Source: Pseudoalteromonas sp. OOF1S-7
GTDB taxonomy: Bacteria > Pseudomonadota > Gammaproteobacteria > Enterobacterales > Alteromonadaceae
Assembly: GCF_022347765.1 (NCBI RefSeq)
Contig: NZ_JAKRFZ010000018.1
Span: forward strand, 41,446 to 105,445
Reading direction: 5' to 3'
Length of the DNA stretch: 64,000 nucleotides
The notes below the pieces were generated by a model. It made no database searches. It worked only from the letters and a program-made list of their open reading frames with translations, and had not been told where the DNA came from. Below, in pieces: positions 9,321 through 18,089 of the stretch (positions within the stretch are counted from its first letter, which is position 1; each line of letters opens with the position of its first letter). Both the position numbers and the translations under genes were made by a program.

Positions 9321-9623
9321 CTACGCCGCTCTGTTAAACTGACGCGCAAGTAGCAATTCGCTGTCTCGCAGTGCACGTTTAATCACTTGCATCATATTCT
9401 TGCCTTTGGCCCGAACAGATACACTGGGTAATCCTGGCAATAACACTTCTACTTTACAGATAGTCAAAACACCGTGGCGCTGACAGGGTTGCTCATCCAC
9501 ATCAATTCGCACTTTGCGAATATGGGCCGCATATCTCATAAACTTGTTGGCTGCCAACTTAGAGAGCTGCGCCTTAGTCGCCTCTGCAATGCGTTTTCCC
9601 GTTGCTCTGAAATTTAGTTTCAT
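9321..9623 (-). CDS. RaiA/HPF-like ribosome-associated protein
   Basis: A small basic protein of 100 residues. The layout (basic helix near 10-30, then VRIDVDEQPCQRHGVLTICKVEVLLPG, VSVRAKGKNMMQVIKRALRDSELLL) matches the beta-alpha-beta-beta-beta-alpha fold of the RaiA/HPF S30AE family, whose members bind the 30S decoding region and inactivate or stabilise ribosomes in slow growth. It is the short form without a long C-terminal dimerisation domain. It is divergent from the nhaR-like gene, with 138 bases between starts. Family assignment is by pattern; some such proteins are only annotated as HPF/RaiA-like. Confidence 0.6.
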   Translation of the reverse strand: MKLNFRATGKRIAEATKAQLSKLAANKFMRYAAHIRKVRIDVDEQPCQRHGVLTICKVEVLLPGLPSVSVRAKGKNMMQVIKRALRDSELLLARQFNRAA

Positions 9624-9761
9624 ATTGCTATCAACCTCTTGTGCAAAACCAGTTAATTACTGGGAATTGAACTCATATTGTTGCGTCGATGAGGCTAATC
9701 TACTAATGTATTTAAAAAGAAAAAAGCTGATTAATTCTTAGCGAAACCTCGAATATTACGA

Positions 9762-10676
9762 ATGATAACGAACATCAATTATAACCACCTGTACTACTTC
9801 TGGCAGGTAAGTCGCCACGGGAGTATTGCCGCGGCAAGCAAAATATTGCACCTGACACCACAGACCATCAGTGCCCAGATCACAAGCCTGGAGCAGCGCC
9901 TTGGTAAATCATTGTTTTTAAGAGAAGGACGAGGACTACGGTTGACGGAATATGGGCAGCTAACGCAGCAGTATGCTGATGATATGTTTGCCATTGCCGA
10001 GGAGTGGCTGGAAACCACTAAAGGCGATCTGGCCTCTATCAATCGCACCCTGAAAGTCGGCATTTCCGATGCCCTGCCAAAATCTCTGGTATCAAAATGG
10101 CTGGCACCATTAATAGATAACGAGCGCATCTCAAACCTGCACTGTATAGACGGGCAACAAGCCGAACTTCTGGCGCAAATGGCAACGCATAAACTGGACC
10201 TGGTGTTAGCGGATAAACCCTTAGACAGTGATGCCCCGTTTAAGCTCTTCTGCCATGAAATTGGCAAGAGCCAGATTGGCTTTTACGGTAGGAAACAAGA
10301 TCAGGCTCTGACTTGTGATAACTTCCCAGCTGCACTAGCCGACACACCAATCATATTGCCAGCAAAGAATAGTCCGGTTACCAGCGCCATTCAATATTGG
10401 CTCAATGAACTCAAAATCGAAATTTCTGTCGCAGGTCACGTAGACGACAGCGCTTTAATGAAAGCGCTGGGACAACAAGGGTTTGGGGTATTCCCGGCGC
10501 CTTTGTCTGTTCGCGAGGAAATAGAGCGGCATTATGACGTGAATTTTATTGGGGCTATCGAAAACGTCTATCAAAACTACTACGCTTTTACACCCGACAG
10601 GCTGATCAAAGATTCAATTTATTCAGAGTTTGTGCAACATGCCCGAAGCATAGATGACAATCAGGAACCAATATGA
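9762..10676 (+). CDS. nhaR: NhaR-like LysR-family regulator
   Basis: A 304-residue LysR-type regulator. The N-terminal winged helix begins INYNHLYYFWQVSRHGSIAA and includes LTPQTISAQITSLEQRLG and EGRGLRLTEYG, closely resembling E. coli NhaR. The effector domain continues with the NhaR-like SDALPKSLVSKWL and KLDLVLADKP segments. In enteric bacteria NhaR activates nhaA under sodium stress and other targets such as pgaABCD; no antiporter gene is adjacent here. Its stop overlaps the next start (ATGA), so it is translationally coupled to the SelW-like gene. Confidence 0.85.
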   Translation: MITNINYNHLYYFWQVSRHGSIAAASKILHLTPQTISAQITSLEQRLGKSLFLREGRGLRLTEYGQLTQQYADDMFAIAEEWLETTKGDLASINRTLKVGISDALPKSLVSKWLAPLIDNERISNLHCIDGQQAELLAQMATHKLDLVLADKPLDSDAPFKLFCHEIGKSQIGFYGRKQDQALTCDNFPAALADTPIILPAKNSPVTSAIQYWLNELKIEISVAGHVDDSALMKALGQQGFGVFPAPLSVREEIERHYDVNFIGAIENVYQNYYAFTPDRLIKDSIYSEFVQHARSIDDNQEPI

Positions 10677-10969
10677 GCAAACCCAAAATAGCAATCCAGT
10701 ACTGTGTTTTATGTCAATGGCTGCTTCGCAGCGGCTGGCTGGCACAAGAGTTACTGTCGACCTTTGCTGATGAGTTAGCAGAGGTCGCCTTGGTTCCGGC
10801 CAGTAAAGGCGTCTTTAAGATCCATTATAACAACACCTTGATCTGGTGCCGGGAGCGTGATGGTGGCTTTCCGGAAGCCAAAATTCTGAAACGTCGGGTG
10901 AGAGATCAGCTCGACCCAGCACGATCACTGGGCCACATTGACCATGACCACGAGCGGAATCAAAATTAG
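10673..10969 (+). CDS. SelT/SelW/SelH (Rdx) family protein
   Basis: A 98-residue thioredoxin-like protein of the Rdx family. It has the redox-type CVLC motif (Cys11, Cys14) after the first strand (KIAIQYC), the W-L-R-S-G-W-LAQELL helix, and later strands VALVPASKGVFKI and LIWCRERDGGFPE. Bacterial members use Cys in place of selenocysteine; their substrates are not established. It overlaps nhaR by four bases. Its stop TAG interleaves with the stop of the convergent chemoreceptor gene, the two sharing bases 10966-10969. Confidence 0.82.
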   Translation: MSKPKIAIQYCVLCQWLLRSGWLAQELLSTFADELAEVALVPASKGVFKIHYNNTLIWCRERDGGFPEAKILKRRVRDQLDPARSLGHIDHDHERNQN

Positions 10970-12993
10970 AGCTTAAAGCGCTCAATCAGCTGTGTCAGTC
11001 GTGCTGCAAACCCGCTTAAAGACTCACTGTCTTTGGCCATAAAGCCCATTTCCTGTGAGTTACGAGCGGCTGTTTCCTGCACGTCTTTCATCAGGCTCGC
11101 AATGTTTTCACAGTGTGTTGCCTGATGGTTTGCCGCACCAAGCACCTGTTCGCTTAGTGCCGTAGCCTGCTCTATGGCTTCACTTACCTGTGCCATATTG
11201 TTTGCCAACACCTCACTTTGCTCAGCACATTCTCGTACATCCAGCTCACCGTTTTGGATCAAAGTAGCTGTCGCATGCGTATCGGCTTGCAAAGCCGCAA
11301 TCATTTTATTAATTTCCTGAGTCGCATTTTGTGTGCGGATCGCAAGCTGCCTTACTTCGTCGGCAACCACTGCAAATCCCCTGCCTTGTTCACCTGCCCT
11401 TGCAGCCTCTATTGCTGCATTCAATGCCAATAAATTGGTCTGCTCAGCAATTGCAACGATTGTATCCAGTATTTTACCTATATGCTCACTGTGCGATCTG
11501 AGCCCCTCCATCGCCCCCACAGATTCGGACATAGTGCTACTCAGCGACATGATTTTTTGTTTATTTTGCGTGACACTGCGCGCCGTTTCCTGGTTTAACT
11601 GCTGAGCTCGTTTAAGCCCACTGACGCCATGTTCTGATTGCTCAGACACATCGACCGCACTGCTGGCTATTGTAGATGCAATACGCAGGGCATTGTCTGT
11701 GCGCTCAACCTGGCCCGTTGCCCGGCGGGTCAAAGTCTGACTACGTTCCAGCGACGAGCCGGCTAGACTTTTAAGTTCGTGCACCTGAGTATCTATTTCT
11801 TCCAACAGACTGCTGAGATTTTGCTTTACCTGATTTATGTTGTCGGTCAGCGTACCAAACTCATCATCCTGACGTTTAACAATTTGCCGGGAAAAATCAC
11901 CATCGGCTATATATCTGAGCATTTTGTTTACGGCTGCAAGCGGGATCAACATCGCTCGGCTGGTGGACAGTGCTATCCCAATCGCCAGAACAGCAAATAC
12001 CAGTACCAACATCAGAGCCGCATTTTGCGCTTGCTCAATCAACTGATCAGACTCTTGCTGATACAGATCAAACTGACTCTGTGCCTGATTTTGAATTATA
12101 TCTATTCGGGCAAATAGTGCTGCAAAGGCCTGTTCTGCACTGTGATAGCTTTGAATCGCCGTTTTCTGGCCCGCGTGACGGCGCTCCAGCGCCTGATACA
12201 AAGTACCCGGGGCCTTCAGCTGACGCATTACATTATCCCAGGCTGGCTCAAACTGCTGTAACAAGGGCTCAATTGGCAAGCCGACCGACTGGCGCTTCAG
12301 ATAGGCCAGGTTGTCACTGATGTTATCAACGATAAAACCCACGTCTTCACGGTGAGTGGCCAGCTTATCAGGACCAACCTGCGCAAGAGACTGCACATTA
12401 TTTTCCAGTGTAAACAGCAGGTCATCAATTCGGATCCCGGTTCCTGCCACCTCATCCCTTAGCCGACTGTTCGTGGTTTCTATTAACTCGATATCCAGCA
12501 TGGCAGCGCCTGCGGCGTTTCTGTAATCGAAGAAGTCAGTGATCCCTTGCTGAATGTGTTTTGTTGCCTGAAACTGGTTCAACCGCGCCGCGAACAATGC
12601 CTCTGAAAATTGCCGTAACGCCGCACGGACTTCAGCTACTTGCTGCAGCGGCTGTACCACCCCCGGATTATCTGTCGAGCGATTTTCCAGATCTGCCAGC
12701 AGCTGCTGAGCACGGGATTCAGCCTGACCAAAAGTCTGCTGGATCTGTCGTACACTGGCTTCATCGTCCGCACTGTATGCCTTGGAAACCAGATTACTGA
12801 TCCTCAATTGTTGTTGTTGAAATTGCTCGGCTGCGTGCAAGATAGGTTGAGCAGTGTCAGTTACTTTATGATTGGCACGCTGGATCTCCAACAGCGCCCA
12901 ATAAGCCAGGGCACTGGCAATGACCAACAGCATACCGATGCCACCAAAGCCAAGGGTAATTTTGTGTTTTATGGAAAGCCGCAACGGCAACAT
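10966..12993 (-). CDS. Methyl-accepting chemotaxis protein
   Basis: A chemoreceptor of 675 residues from ATG 12993, which has AAGGAAGG seven bases upstream; the in-frame start at 13041 lacks such a site. It has membrane segments near 14-36 and 320-340 enclosing an all-helical periplasmic sensor of about 280 residues (possibly a helical bimodular type), then a HAMP domain (about 340-395). The cytoplasmic coiled coil has the conserved hairpin tip IVAIAEQTNLLALNAAIEAA and GRGFAVVADEVRQLA. There is no CheR-tethering pentapeptide at the C-terminus. It signals to CheA/CheW. The ligand cannot be predicted. Confidence 0.92.
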   Translation of the reverse strand: MLPLRLSIKHKITLGFGGIGMLLVIASALAYWALLEIQRANHKVTDTAQPILHAAEQFQQQQLRISNLVSKAYSADDEASVRQIQQTFGQAESRAQQLLADLENRSTDNPGVVQPLQQVAEVRAALRQFSEALFAARLNQFQATKHIQQGITDFFDYRNAAGAAMLDIELIETTNSRLRDEVAGTGIRIDDLLFTLENNVQSLAQVGPDKLATHREDVGFIVDNISDNLAYLKRQSVGLPIEPLLQQFEPAWDNVMRQLKAPGTLYQALERRHAGQKTAIQSYHSAEQAFAALFARIDIIQNQAQSQFDLYQQESDQLIEQAQNAALMLVLVFAVLAIGIALSTSRAMLIPLAAVNKMLRYIADGDFSRQIVKRQDDEFGTLTDNINQVKQNLSSLLEEIDTQVHELKSLAGSSLERSQTLTRRATGQVERTDNALRIASTIASSAVDVSEQSEHGVSGLKRAQQLNQETARSVTQNKQKIMSLSSTMSESVGAMEGLRSHSEHIGKILDTIVAIAEQTNLLALNAAIEAARAGEQGRGFAVVADEVRQLAIRTQNATQEINKMIAALQADTHATATLIQNGELDVRECAEQSEVLANNMAQVSEAIEQATALSEQVLGAANHQATHCENIASLMKDVQETAARNSQEMGFMAKDSESLSGFAARLTQLIERFKL

Positions 12994-13155
12994 GGCAACA
13001 CCTTCCTTTGCCGACGTCTGACCTATTCCAGGCGACGGCACTAATTATTAGCATTGTTCTTTAATATGTATAACATAAAAATAGACGTATTTATGGTATT
13101 TAGAAACAAATTTGCAGATTTTCGAGGCAGAACAGGTGCCTTTGGCGGCACCCGG

Positions 13156-14079
13156 CTATTTGTTGGCATCTTTACGGATCTGTTCCAGCAGATCCTCATC
13201 TCCTATCATACGCTGCATGAGGTTATATACCTGATTATCAACATCATTGTTGTACAACTTCAGAATATCATTCGCCAATTGACGTTTGAGACCCGGATAC
13301 TGCTCGTCATTCGCTTGATAATACTGCGACATCAGGCCCTCTGCCGCCGTTGCTCGCATATAGTCGTTACTTTCCTTTTCCACAATATCCAGCAACGAAC
13401 GTGCAATACGTGCATCCACCACTGGCGTTTGCGCCACCACGTCTAACGCTTGAACACGTAACTTATCATCATACTGGCCGCGACTGATTTTTATAACGGC
13501 GTCCACGGTATCGTAGCTCATAGCATCCATTTGAGTGCGATTTAACACATACATATTCATCTGCAACTGACCCATCGCCGACAGGCGCTCAATCACGGGC
13601 AAACTCTCATTCAGCACTTTTTGTTGTAGCTGCCCGCTGAGTTTATCCGCATACTCAGGATCAGTTTTCAGGCGCATTTCGTAGTCGTCGGGTAAGTCTT
13701 CATAAAAACCATAAACCGGGTTACTTTCTCTGTGCGCAGCACGCTCTTGTTGTTCTTTTTCTTCCAAAATTGCCAACACGGACTCTTCAAGGGACTGAGG
13801 TGAATGCGATGTTGAAAACGCACGGTTTTCCAACTCGAGTACGCGCCCCTGAAGATAGTGAATTTGCTCTGTTAACTGCTGAATATCTGCTTGCTCTGGA
13901 CGGTATTCGCCCATACGACTGGCAGTAAGCGGTTCGCTTTGAGTCGCCTGAAACGGAGGTGACTCAGGGTGACCAGACTCAATGGCCAGTGTAGGTGGCC
14001 GGGTAACCTGACCATAAATCGCCATGCCCAGGGCACAGACAGACAAAGCTAAAGACAGTGTGGTTTTAAATTGCGACAT
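13156..14079 (-). CDS. Membrane-anchored protein with HEAT-like helical repeats
   Basis: A 307-residue protein that I cannot assign to a named family. It starts with a signal anchor (about 6-25). Residues 62-90 are a Gln/Glu/Leu-rich probable coiled coil. The C-terminal half is helical, with spaced Ala/Leu patterns (KLRVQALDVVAQTP; ARIARSLLDIVEKESNDYMR; ATAAEGLMSQYYQ) that look like HEAT-type repeats. This suggests a scaffold or binding protein facing the periplasm. It stands alone between the chemoreceptor and the divergent membrane-protein gene. A short GC-rich stem (13135-13152) follows the stop. Confidence 0.6.
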   Translation of the reverse strand: MSQFKTTLSLALSVCALGMAIYGQVTRPPTLAIESGHPESPPFQATQSEPLTASRMGEYRPEQADIQQLTEQIHYLQGRVLELENRAFSTSHSPQSLEESVLAILEEKEQQERAAHRESNPVYGFYEDLPDDYEMRLKTDPEYADKLSGQLQQKVLNESLPVIERLSAMGQLQMNMYVLNRTQMDAMSYDTVDAVIKISRGQYDDKLRVQALDVVAQTPVVDARIARSLLDIVEKESNDYMRATAAEGLMSQYYQANDEQYPGLKRQLANDILKLYNNDVDNQVYNLMQRMIGDEDLLEQIRKDANK

Positions 14080-14185
14080 AGTTTTCCTCTCAACTCTGGC
14101 AATCTACACAAAAAGCATTGCTTTTGCATCGACAATCCTGTTAAAAGTTGTACCTTCATCTTTGGCAATTGAACAAGGACTCAGG

Positions 14186-15019
14186 ATGGAAATCCGTTGG
14201 AATTCGTTCAAAATCAGTGTTTTTATCATCGCCTGTGCGATACTCGACTTGCTGTTAACCCTGCTCGGTGTTTGGTCTGTGGAGGGAGTAACCCGCACCT
14301 GGGTGCTCAGTTTCGAAGCCATGACTCTGAGTGTTTTGCTCATCAACAGCATAATGATAAGGCGCTCAGTCTGTCATTATAAAAATACGCGCCAAAACCG
14401 ATTTCTTGCAAGTCTGATGGTCTTTTCTTTACTCTTTTGCCTGGCTGGCGACGTGACTAACTTCAACCTGACACAGAGCTACTTTCAACATGGTGATGTG
14501 GTCAAACATGACTACCTGGCAGACTCTGTGTGGTTTTTTGTGCCAGGCTATACCTTAATGTTTATCGCTTGCTGGCGCCTGATGGACTATTCTGCTCGCC
14601 AGACTCGCTATTTTATTATTGCTACATTGATTACGGCAACGCTGGGTTTACTCAGCTATTTAAATATGCACATACCCGGGAGTGGCTGGTACGTCTCTCT
14701 GATGACTGGCTTCTATGCTGTATTTATTGCGCAGGCCGCACTGCTCGGCTTATGCTTGCTGATCAATAAAAACTTCCCTGAGACGCCCAGATATAGTCTG
14801 GCAGCCGCACTGATACTTGCCACGGTCGCAGATGCGCTGATCGGGCAGTTTTGGATCTTTGGCAATGGGGGCCTGGGCTACTATCCCCAGATCAGAGCAA
14901 TTAACTGGGTGTTTTATATTACATCCCAGGCCATCGTGATCCATTTACCCTTGGTGGCACTTGCCCGAGCTCATGGTTCAAGTCGAACTTGTGCCGCAGG
15001 TGCCGGTTTTGCAAAATAG
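14186..15019 (+). CDS. Multi-pass inner-membrane protein (possibly YhhN-like)
   Basis: Begins at ATG 14186 behind an AGGACTCAGG ribosome site; the frame is open further upstream, but that part overlaps the promoter side of the divergent HEAT-like gene. The 277-residue product has about eight hydrophobic segments and few soluble parts. The pattern of short helices, a GDV motif after the third segment, and a C-terminal INWVFYITSQAIVIHLPL helix vaguely recall YhhN/TMEM86 lysoplasmalogenase-type proteins, but the match is not strong. The end converges with, and overlaps by 49 bases, the c-di-GMP protein gene. Function is unknown. Confidence 0.6.
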   Translation: MEIRWNSFKISVFIIACAILDLLLTLLGVWSVEGVTRTWVLSFEAMTLSVLLINSIMIRRSVCHYKNTRQNRFLASLMVFSLLFCLAGDVTNFNLTQSYFQHGDVVKHDYLADSVWFFVPGYTLMFIACWRLMDYSARQTRYFIIATLITATLGLLSYLNMHIPGSGWYVSLMTGFYAVFIAQAALLGLCLLINKNFPETPRYSLAAALILATVADALIGQFWIFGNGGLGYYPQIRAINWVFYITSQAIVIHLPLVALARAHGSSRTCAAGAGFAK

Positions 15020-17103
15020 TATCCCTGAATATGGTCACATTTTTGCTCAAGCAGAAACGCCAGCTGCTGCTCTGTTTCGACCCCTTCAGCCACCACTTTC
15101 AAATGCATATTATGTGCAAGACTGATAATGGCCCGCACCACCATCTCGCACTTTTCATCTTCTCCCAGTTTGCGGATAAACTCACGGTCAATTTTTAAAG
15201 TGTTGATCGGCAGATGTACCAGATAACTAAACGACGAGTAACCCGTGCCAAAGTCATCAATCGCCACTGCTATTCCCAGACGCTGAAAGGCGTTTAGGAT
15301 CTCAATTGCCTGCTGTGGACTTTGCATCATCATTCCCTCCGTTACCTCAACTTCTATGGCATCGGCTGGTAACTGATATTTCTGCAGCAGGTAAAATACC
15401 ATTTCGGGCAATTCCTCTCGCCGTAATTGTTCCATCGACAAATTTACCGCAATACAAGGTGGGTTAGTGTATTCCTCTCGCCATTTCTTCGCCTGTCGAC
15501 AAGCTTGCTCGACGACCCATTCACCGACTTTATTGATCAGTCCTATTTCTTCAAGCTTGGGTATAAACACATCAGGACTCAGTCTGCTGCCATCCGCCGG
15601 AAACCACCGTAACAACGCTTCAACTTTGCTGACCTGGTTATTGGCAATATCCCACTGAGGCTGATAAAACAGAGTAAACTCATCATGTTCTATGGCTACA
15701 CGGAGCTTTTGCTCCAGCTCCAGTGATGCCAGAGCCTGTAAATGCAGCTCTTCGGTAAAGAACTGAAAGTTCTGCCCACCCTGCTTTTTGGCCCGGTACA
15801 TAGCCAGTTCAACCGCCCTTAGAACACTAACGCTGTCCTCGCCAGCTCCCGGGAAGCGTGCGATCCCAATACTGGGGCCAATGTAGATCTCGTTACCGCG
15901 AATAAGGTAGGCGCCCGACAGGTGACTCAATAATTGCTCCGCAAGCGCAGCCTCATTCCTGACATGTTGCTCAATAAAATTCTCCAGTAAAATAACATAC
16001 TCATCGCCACCTATGCGGGCAACAATATCACCGTCACTGACCGTTTTTACAATCCGGTGACCCACTTCCTGAAGTAAAATATCACCCACTTCATGGCCAA
16101 ACTGGTCATTGACTTGTTTAAAGTGATCCAGATCGAGGTGTAATAGCGAAAACTCCCGGCCGTGTCTGAGGCTACGCTTGATAGCTTGTTGTAAGTGTTT
16201 CTCAAAAGTGCTGCGATTAACCAGCCCTGTTAAGGTATCAAACTGGGATAATCGGCTCAGTTGCTCCTCGATGCTGCGCTTCTGACTGATATCCTGAAAG
16301 GCAATCACTACCCCCAATAGGGTATTGTTTTCGTAAATAGGTGTTGCAATAAACTCCGCCGGGAACATACGCTTTTCATTGTCTTTAAATAAACCATATG
16401 AGTCCCGGTAGGTGTAGCCCTGTGAGCAATGTTCAAAGATCTTGCAATTTTCCCAGCTTGCATTGCCAGCCATGGACGTCGACAGGCAAATAAACTCTGC
16501 CACGTTCGCCCCGACTAAGGTATTTTCGCTTAGGCCAAGTATTTTCTCTGTTGCAGGGTTGGTATAGGTAATGCGTCCCTGAGTGTCAACACCTAAAATG
16601 CCTTCACCAATAGACTTAAGTAACAGCCGATTTTTGTTTTCAAGTTCCTGTATATCCTGAAAAGACTGTAATAACTTAGTTCTTTGCTGTTCCAGCTCCA
16701 GAAAAACCTGGACCTTGCTGTAAAGCGTATGTGCATTGATGGGTTTAAACAAATAGTCGACTGCGCCCACTTCATACCCTTTAAACTCCAGTGCTTCAGT
16801 ATGATCTGCGGCGGTTATAAATATGATCGGAGTATGCTTGGTTTCGTCATTCATACGTAATAATGAGGCCGTTTCAAAGCCATCAATACCGGGCATCATC
16901 ACATCCAGTAAAATCACTGCGTACTTATGCCGCAGAACCATTGACAATACCTCGTGTCCTGACTCGGCAGAATGAAAATTGGCTTGCATATCTGCAAGGA
17001 TTTTTCTCACCACCCGATGGTTTTCAGGCCTGTCATCAACGATCAAAATCGTCGGTTTGGTGCGGTCATCTTCATGCACCTGACGTTGCTTAATTGCACC
17101 CAT
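14971..17103 (-). CDS. REC-PAS-GGDEF-EAL cyclic-di-GMP signalling protein
   Basis: A 710-residue protein from the preferred ATG 17103 (AGGA seven bases upstream); a TTG at 17139 would give 722. The order is a receiver domain with phosphoacceptor Asp near 64 (VILLDVMMPGIDG), a PAS domain (about 160-280), a GGDEF domain whose active loop reads GGDEY (near 364), and an EAL domain with EALLRW, EVTEGMM, DDFGTGYSSF, KIDREFI and EGVE all present. The phosphodiesterase therefore looks active and the cyclase plausibly active. The usual inhibitory-site arginine (RxxD five residues before the loop) is replaced: the sequence there is SDGD. It is last in the operon after the hybrid kinase and CheR, so its receiver is probably phosphorylated by that kinase. 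Confidence 0.9.
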   Translation of the reverse strand: MGAIKQRQVHEDDRTKPTILIVDDRPENHRVVRKILADMQANFHSAESGHEVLSMVLRHKYAVILLDVMMPGIDGFETASLLRMNDETKHTPIIFITAADHTEALEFKGYEVGAVDYLFKPINAHTLYSKVQVFLELEQQRTKLLQSFQDIQELENKNRLLLKSIGEGILGVDTQGRITYTNPATEKILGLSENTLVGANVAEFICLSTSMAGNASWENCKIFEHCSQGYTYRDSYGLFKDNEKRMFPAEFIATPIYENNTLLGVVIAFQDISQKRSIEEQLSRLSQFDTLTGLVNRSTFEKHLQQAIKRSLRHGREFSLLHLDLDHFKQVNDQFGHEVGDILLQEVGHRIVKTVSDGDIVARIGGDEYVILLENFIEQHVRNEAALAEQLLSHLSGAYLIRGNEIYIGPSIGIARFPGAGEDSVSVLRAVELAMYRAKKQGGQNFQFFTEELHLQALASLELEQKLRVAIEHDEFTLFYQPQWDIANNQVSKVEALLRWFPADGSRLSPDVFIPKLEEIGLINKVGEWVVEQACRQAKKWREEYTNPPCIAVNLSMEQLRREELPEMVFYLLQKYQLPADAIEVEVTEGMMMQSPQQAIEILNAFQRLGIAVAIDDFGTGYSSFSYLVHLPINTLKIDREFIRKLGEDEKCEMVVRAIISLAHNMHLKVVAEGVETEQQLAFLLEQKCDHIQGYYFAKPAPAAQVRLEP

Positions 17104-17204
17104 AAATCGTCCTGGTTTGTCTCTTTCCAGCTCCTTCAAGCTTAGTACAAAAATAGCACTTTCAAATCTGAACCGCGCAAATTATGCTAATCCTTTAGTC
17201 CTAG

Positions 17205-18089
17205 TTAAATACCAGGCACTTTACGATAAAGCGTTGCGGCATTGTCCAGTAACTGCCATCGGGCGCTGGTATCCAGATAATCGAGGTTTTCAAGCCGTCC
17301 CAGCCCCAAAAAGCCACTGTGATGCAGACTTTGGTCAAACAAGTCGACCACTCGCTTTTTTAATGTATTATCAAAGTAAATCATCACATTACGGCAAAGT
17401 ATCAGCTGCATCTCGCCAAATACCCCATCGCAAACCAAATTATGATTGGCAAACACAATGTTTCTGGCCAGCTCCATGCGGATTTTACTATTATGATATT
17501 GGGTCGAGAAATGCTCCTGAAACGGTGTAGCTTGTGATATTGCCAGTTGGCCGTAATTCAGCTCTCCCTGTCGCATTGTTTCTTCCGTGAAGATACCCGC
17601 CTTCGCTTTGTCCAAAATGCGGTCATTAAAGTCGGTCGCATAAATCTTAGCCCGGTCATATAAACCATGCGCCTTTAATAGCATCGCAAGAGAGTACACT
17701 TCTTCGCCAGTGGCACACCCGGCATGCCAAATTTTAAAGTAAGGAAAAGTCTCTAAAACAGGCAAGACATGCTGCTCCAGAGACTGAAAAAAGGCGGGAT
17801 CCCGAAAAAATTCAGTCACACTGACCGACAACTCCTGCAACAGCTTGTGCATATACCCTTTCTCGTACAACACTTTGGGGATCAAGTGCGAAAAATGAGG
17901 TACATCGTCCATAAGCAAACAATTTTGCAAACGCCTGATCAGCGTGCTGCGTGCATACTGAGAAAAATCATAGCCGCTGCGCTGATACAAAACGTCCAGT
18001 AAAATGTCTACTTCCAACATCTGCTCGGGTGTTAGCTTACTTTTATGGCCCGATAGCGGTGCCATATCAATGGAGTCTGTCGCTTGCAT
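17205..18089 (-). CDS. CheR-type protein glutamate methyltransferase
   Basis: A 294-residue methyltransferase (or 286 from the internal ATG at 18065). It has the N-terminal helical CheR domain (LYQRSGYDFSQYARSTLIRRL), the SAM-binding segment (FKIWHAGCATGEEVYSLAMLL), the ATDFNDRIL motif, and the conserved LILCRNVMIYFD. CheR methylates glutamates on chemoreceptors or related sensors. The start overlaps the end of the hybrid kinase gene by 23 bases. Such stand-alone CheR proteins often come with a CheB methylesterase next door; none is present here. Confidence 0.9.
   Translation of the reverse strand: MQATDSIDMAPLSGHKSKLTPEQMLEVDILLDVLYQRSGYDFSQYARSTLIRRLQNCLLMDDVPHFSHLIPKVLYEKGYMHKLLQELSVSVTEFFRDPAFFQSLEQHVLPVLETFPYFKIWHAGCATGEEVYSLAMLLKAHGLYDRAKIYATDFNDRILDKAKAGIFTEETMRQGELNYGQLAISQATPFQEHFSTQYHNSKIRMELARNIVFANHNLVCDGVFGEMQLILCRNVMIYFDNTLKKRVVDLFDQSLHHSGFLGLGRLENLDYLDTSARWQLLDNAATLYRKVPGI

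Noticed and set aside
13135..13152. Stem-loop after the HEAT-like gene as a terminator
   Set aside because: Only six base pairs and no T run in the relevant direction; mentioned with the gene but not listed as a separate feature.
13054..13446. 130-codon plus-strand frame opposite the HEAT-like gene
   Set aside because: It is antisense to a gene with clear coding pattern and has no support of its own.
14024..14185. Upstream extension of the membrane-protein gene
   Set aside because: The internal ATG at 14186 has a good ribosome site and starts at the first hydrophobic segment; the extension overlaps the start of the divergent gene.
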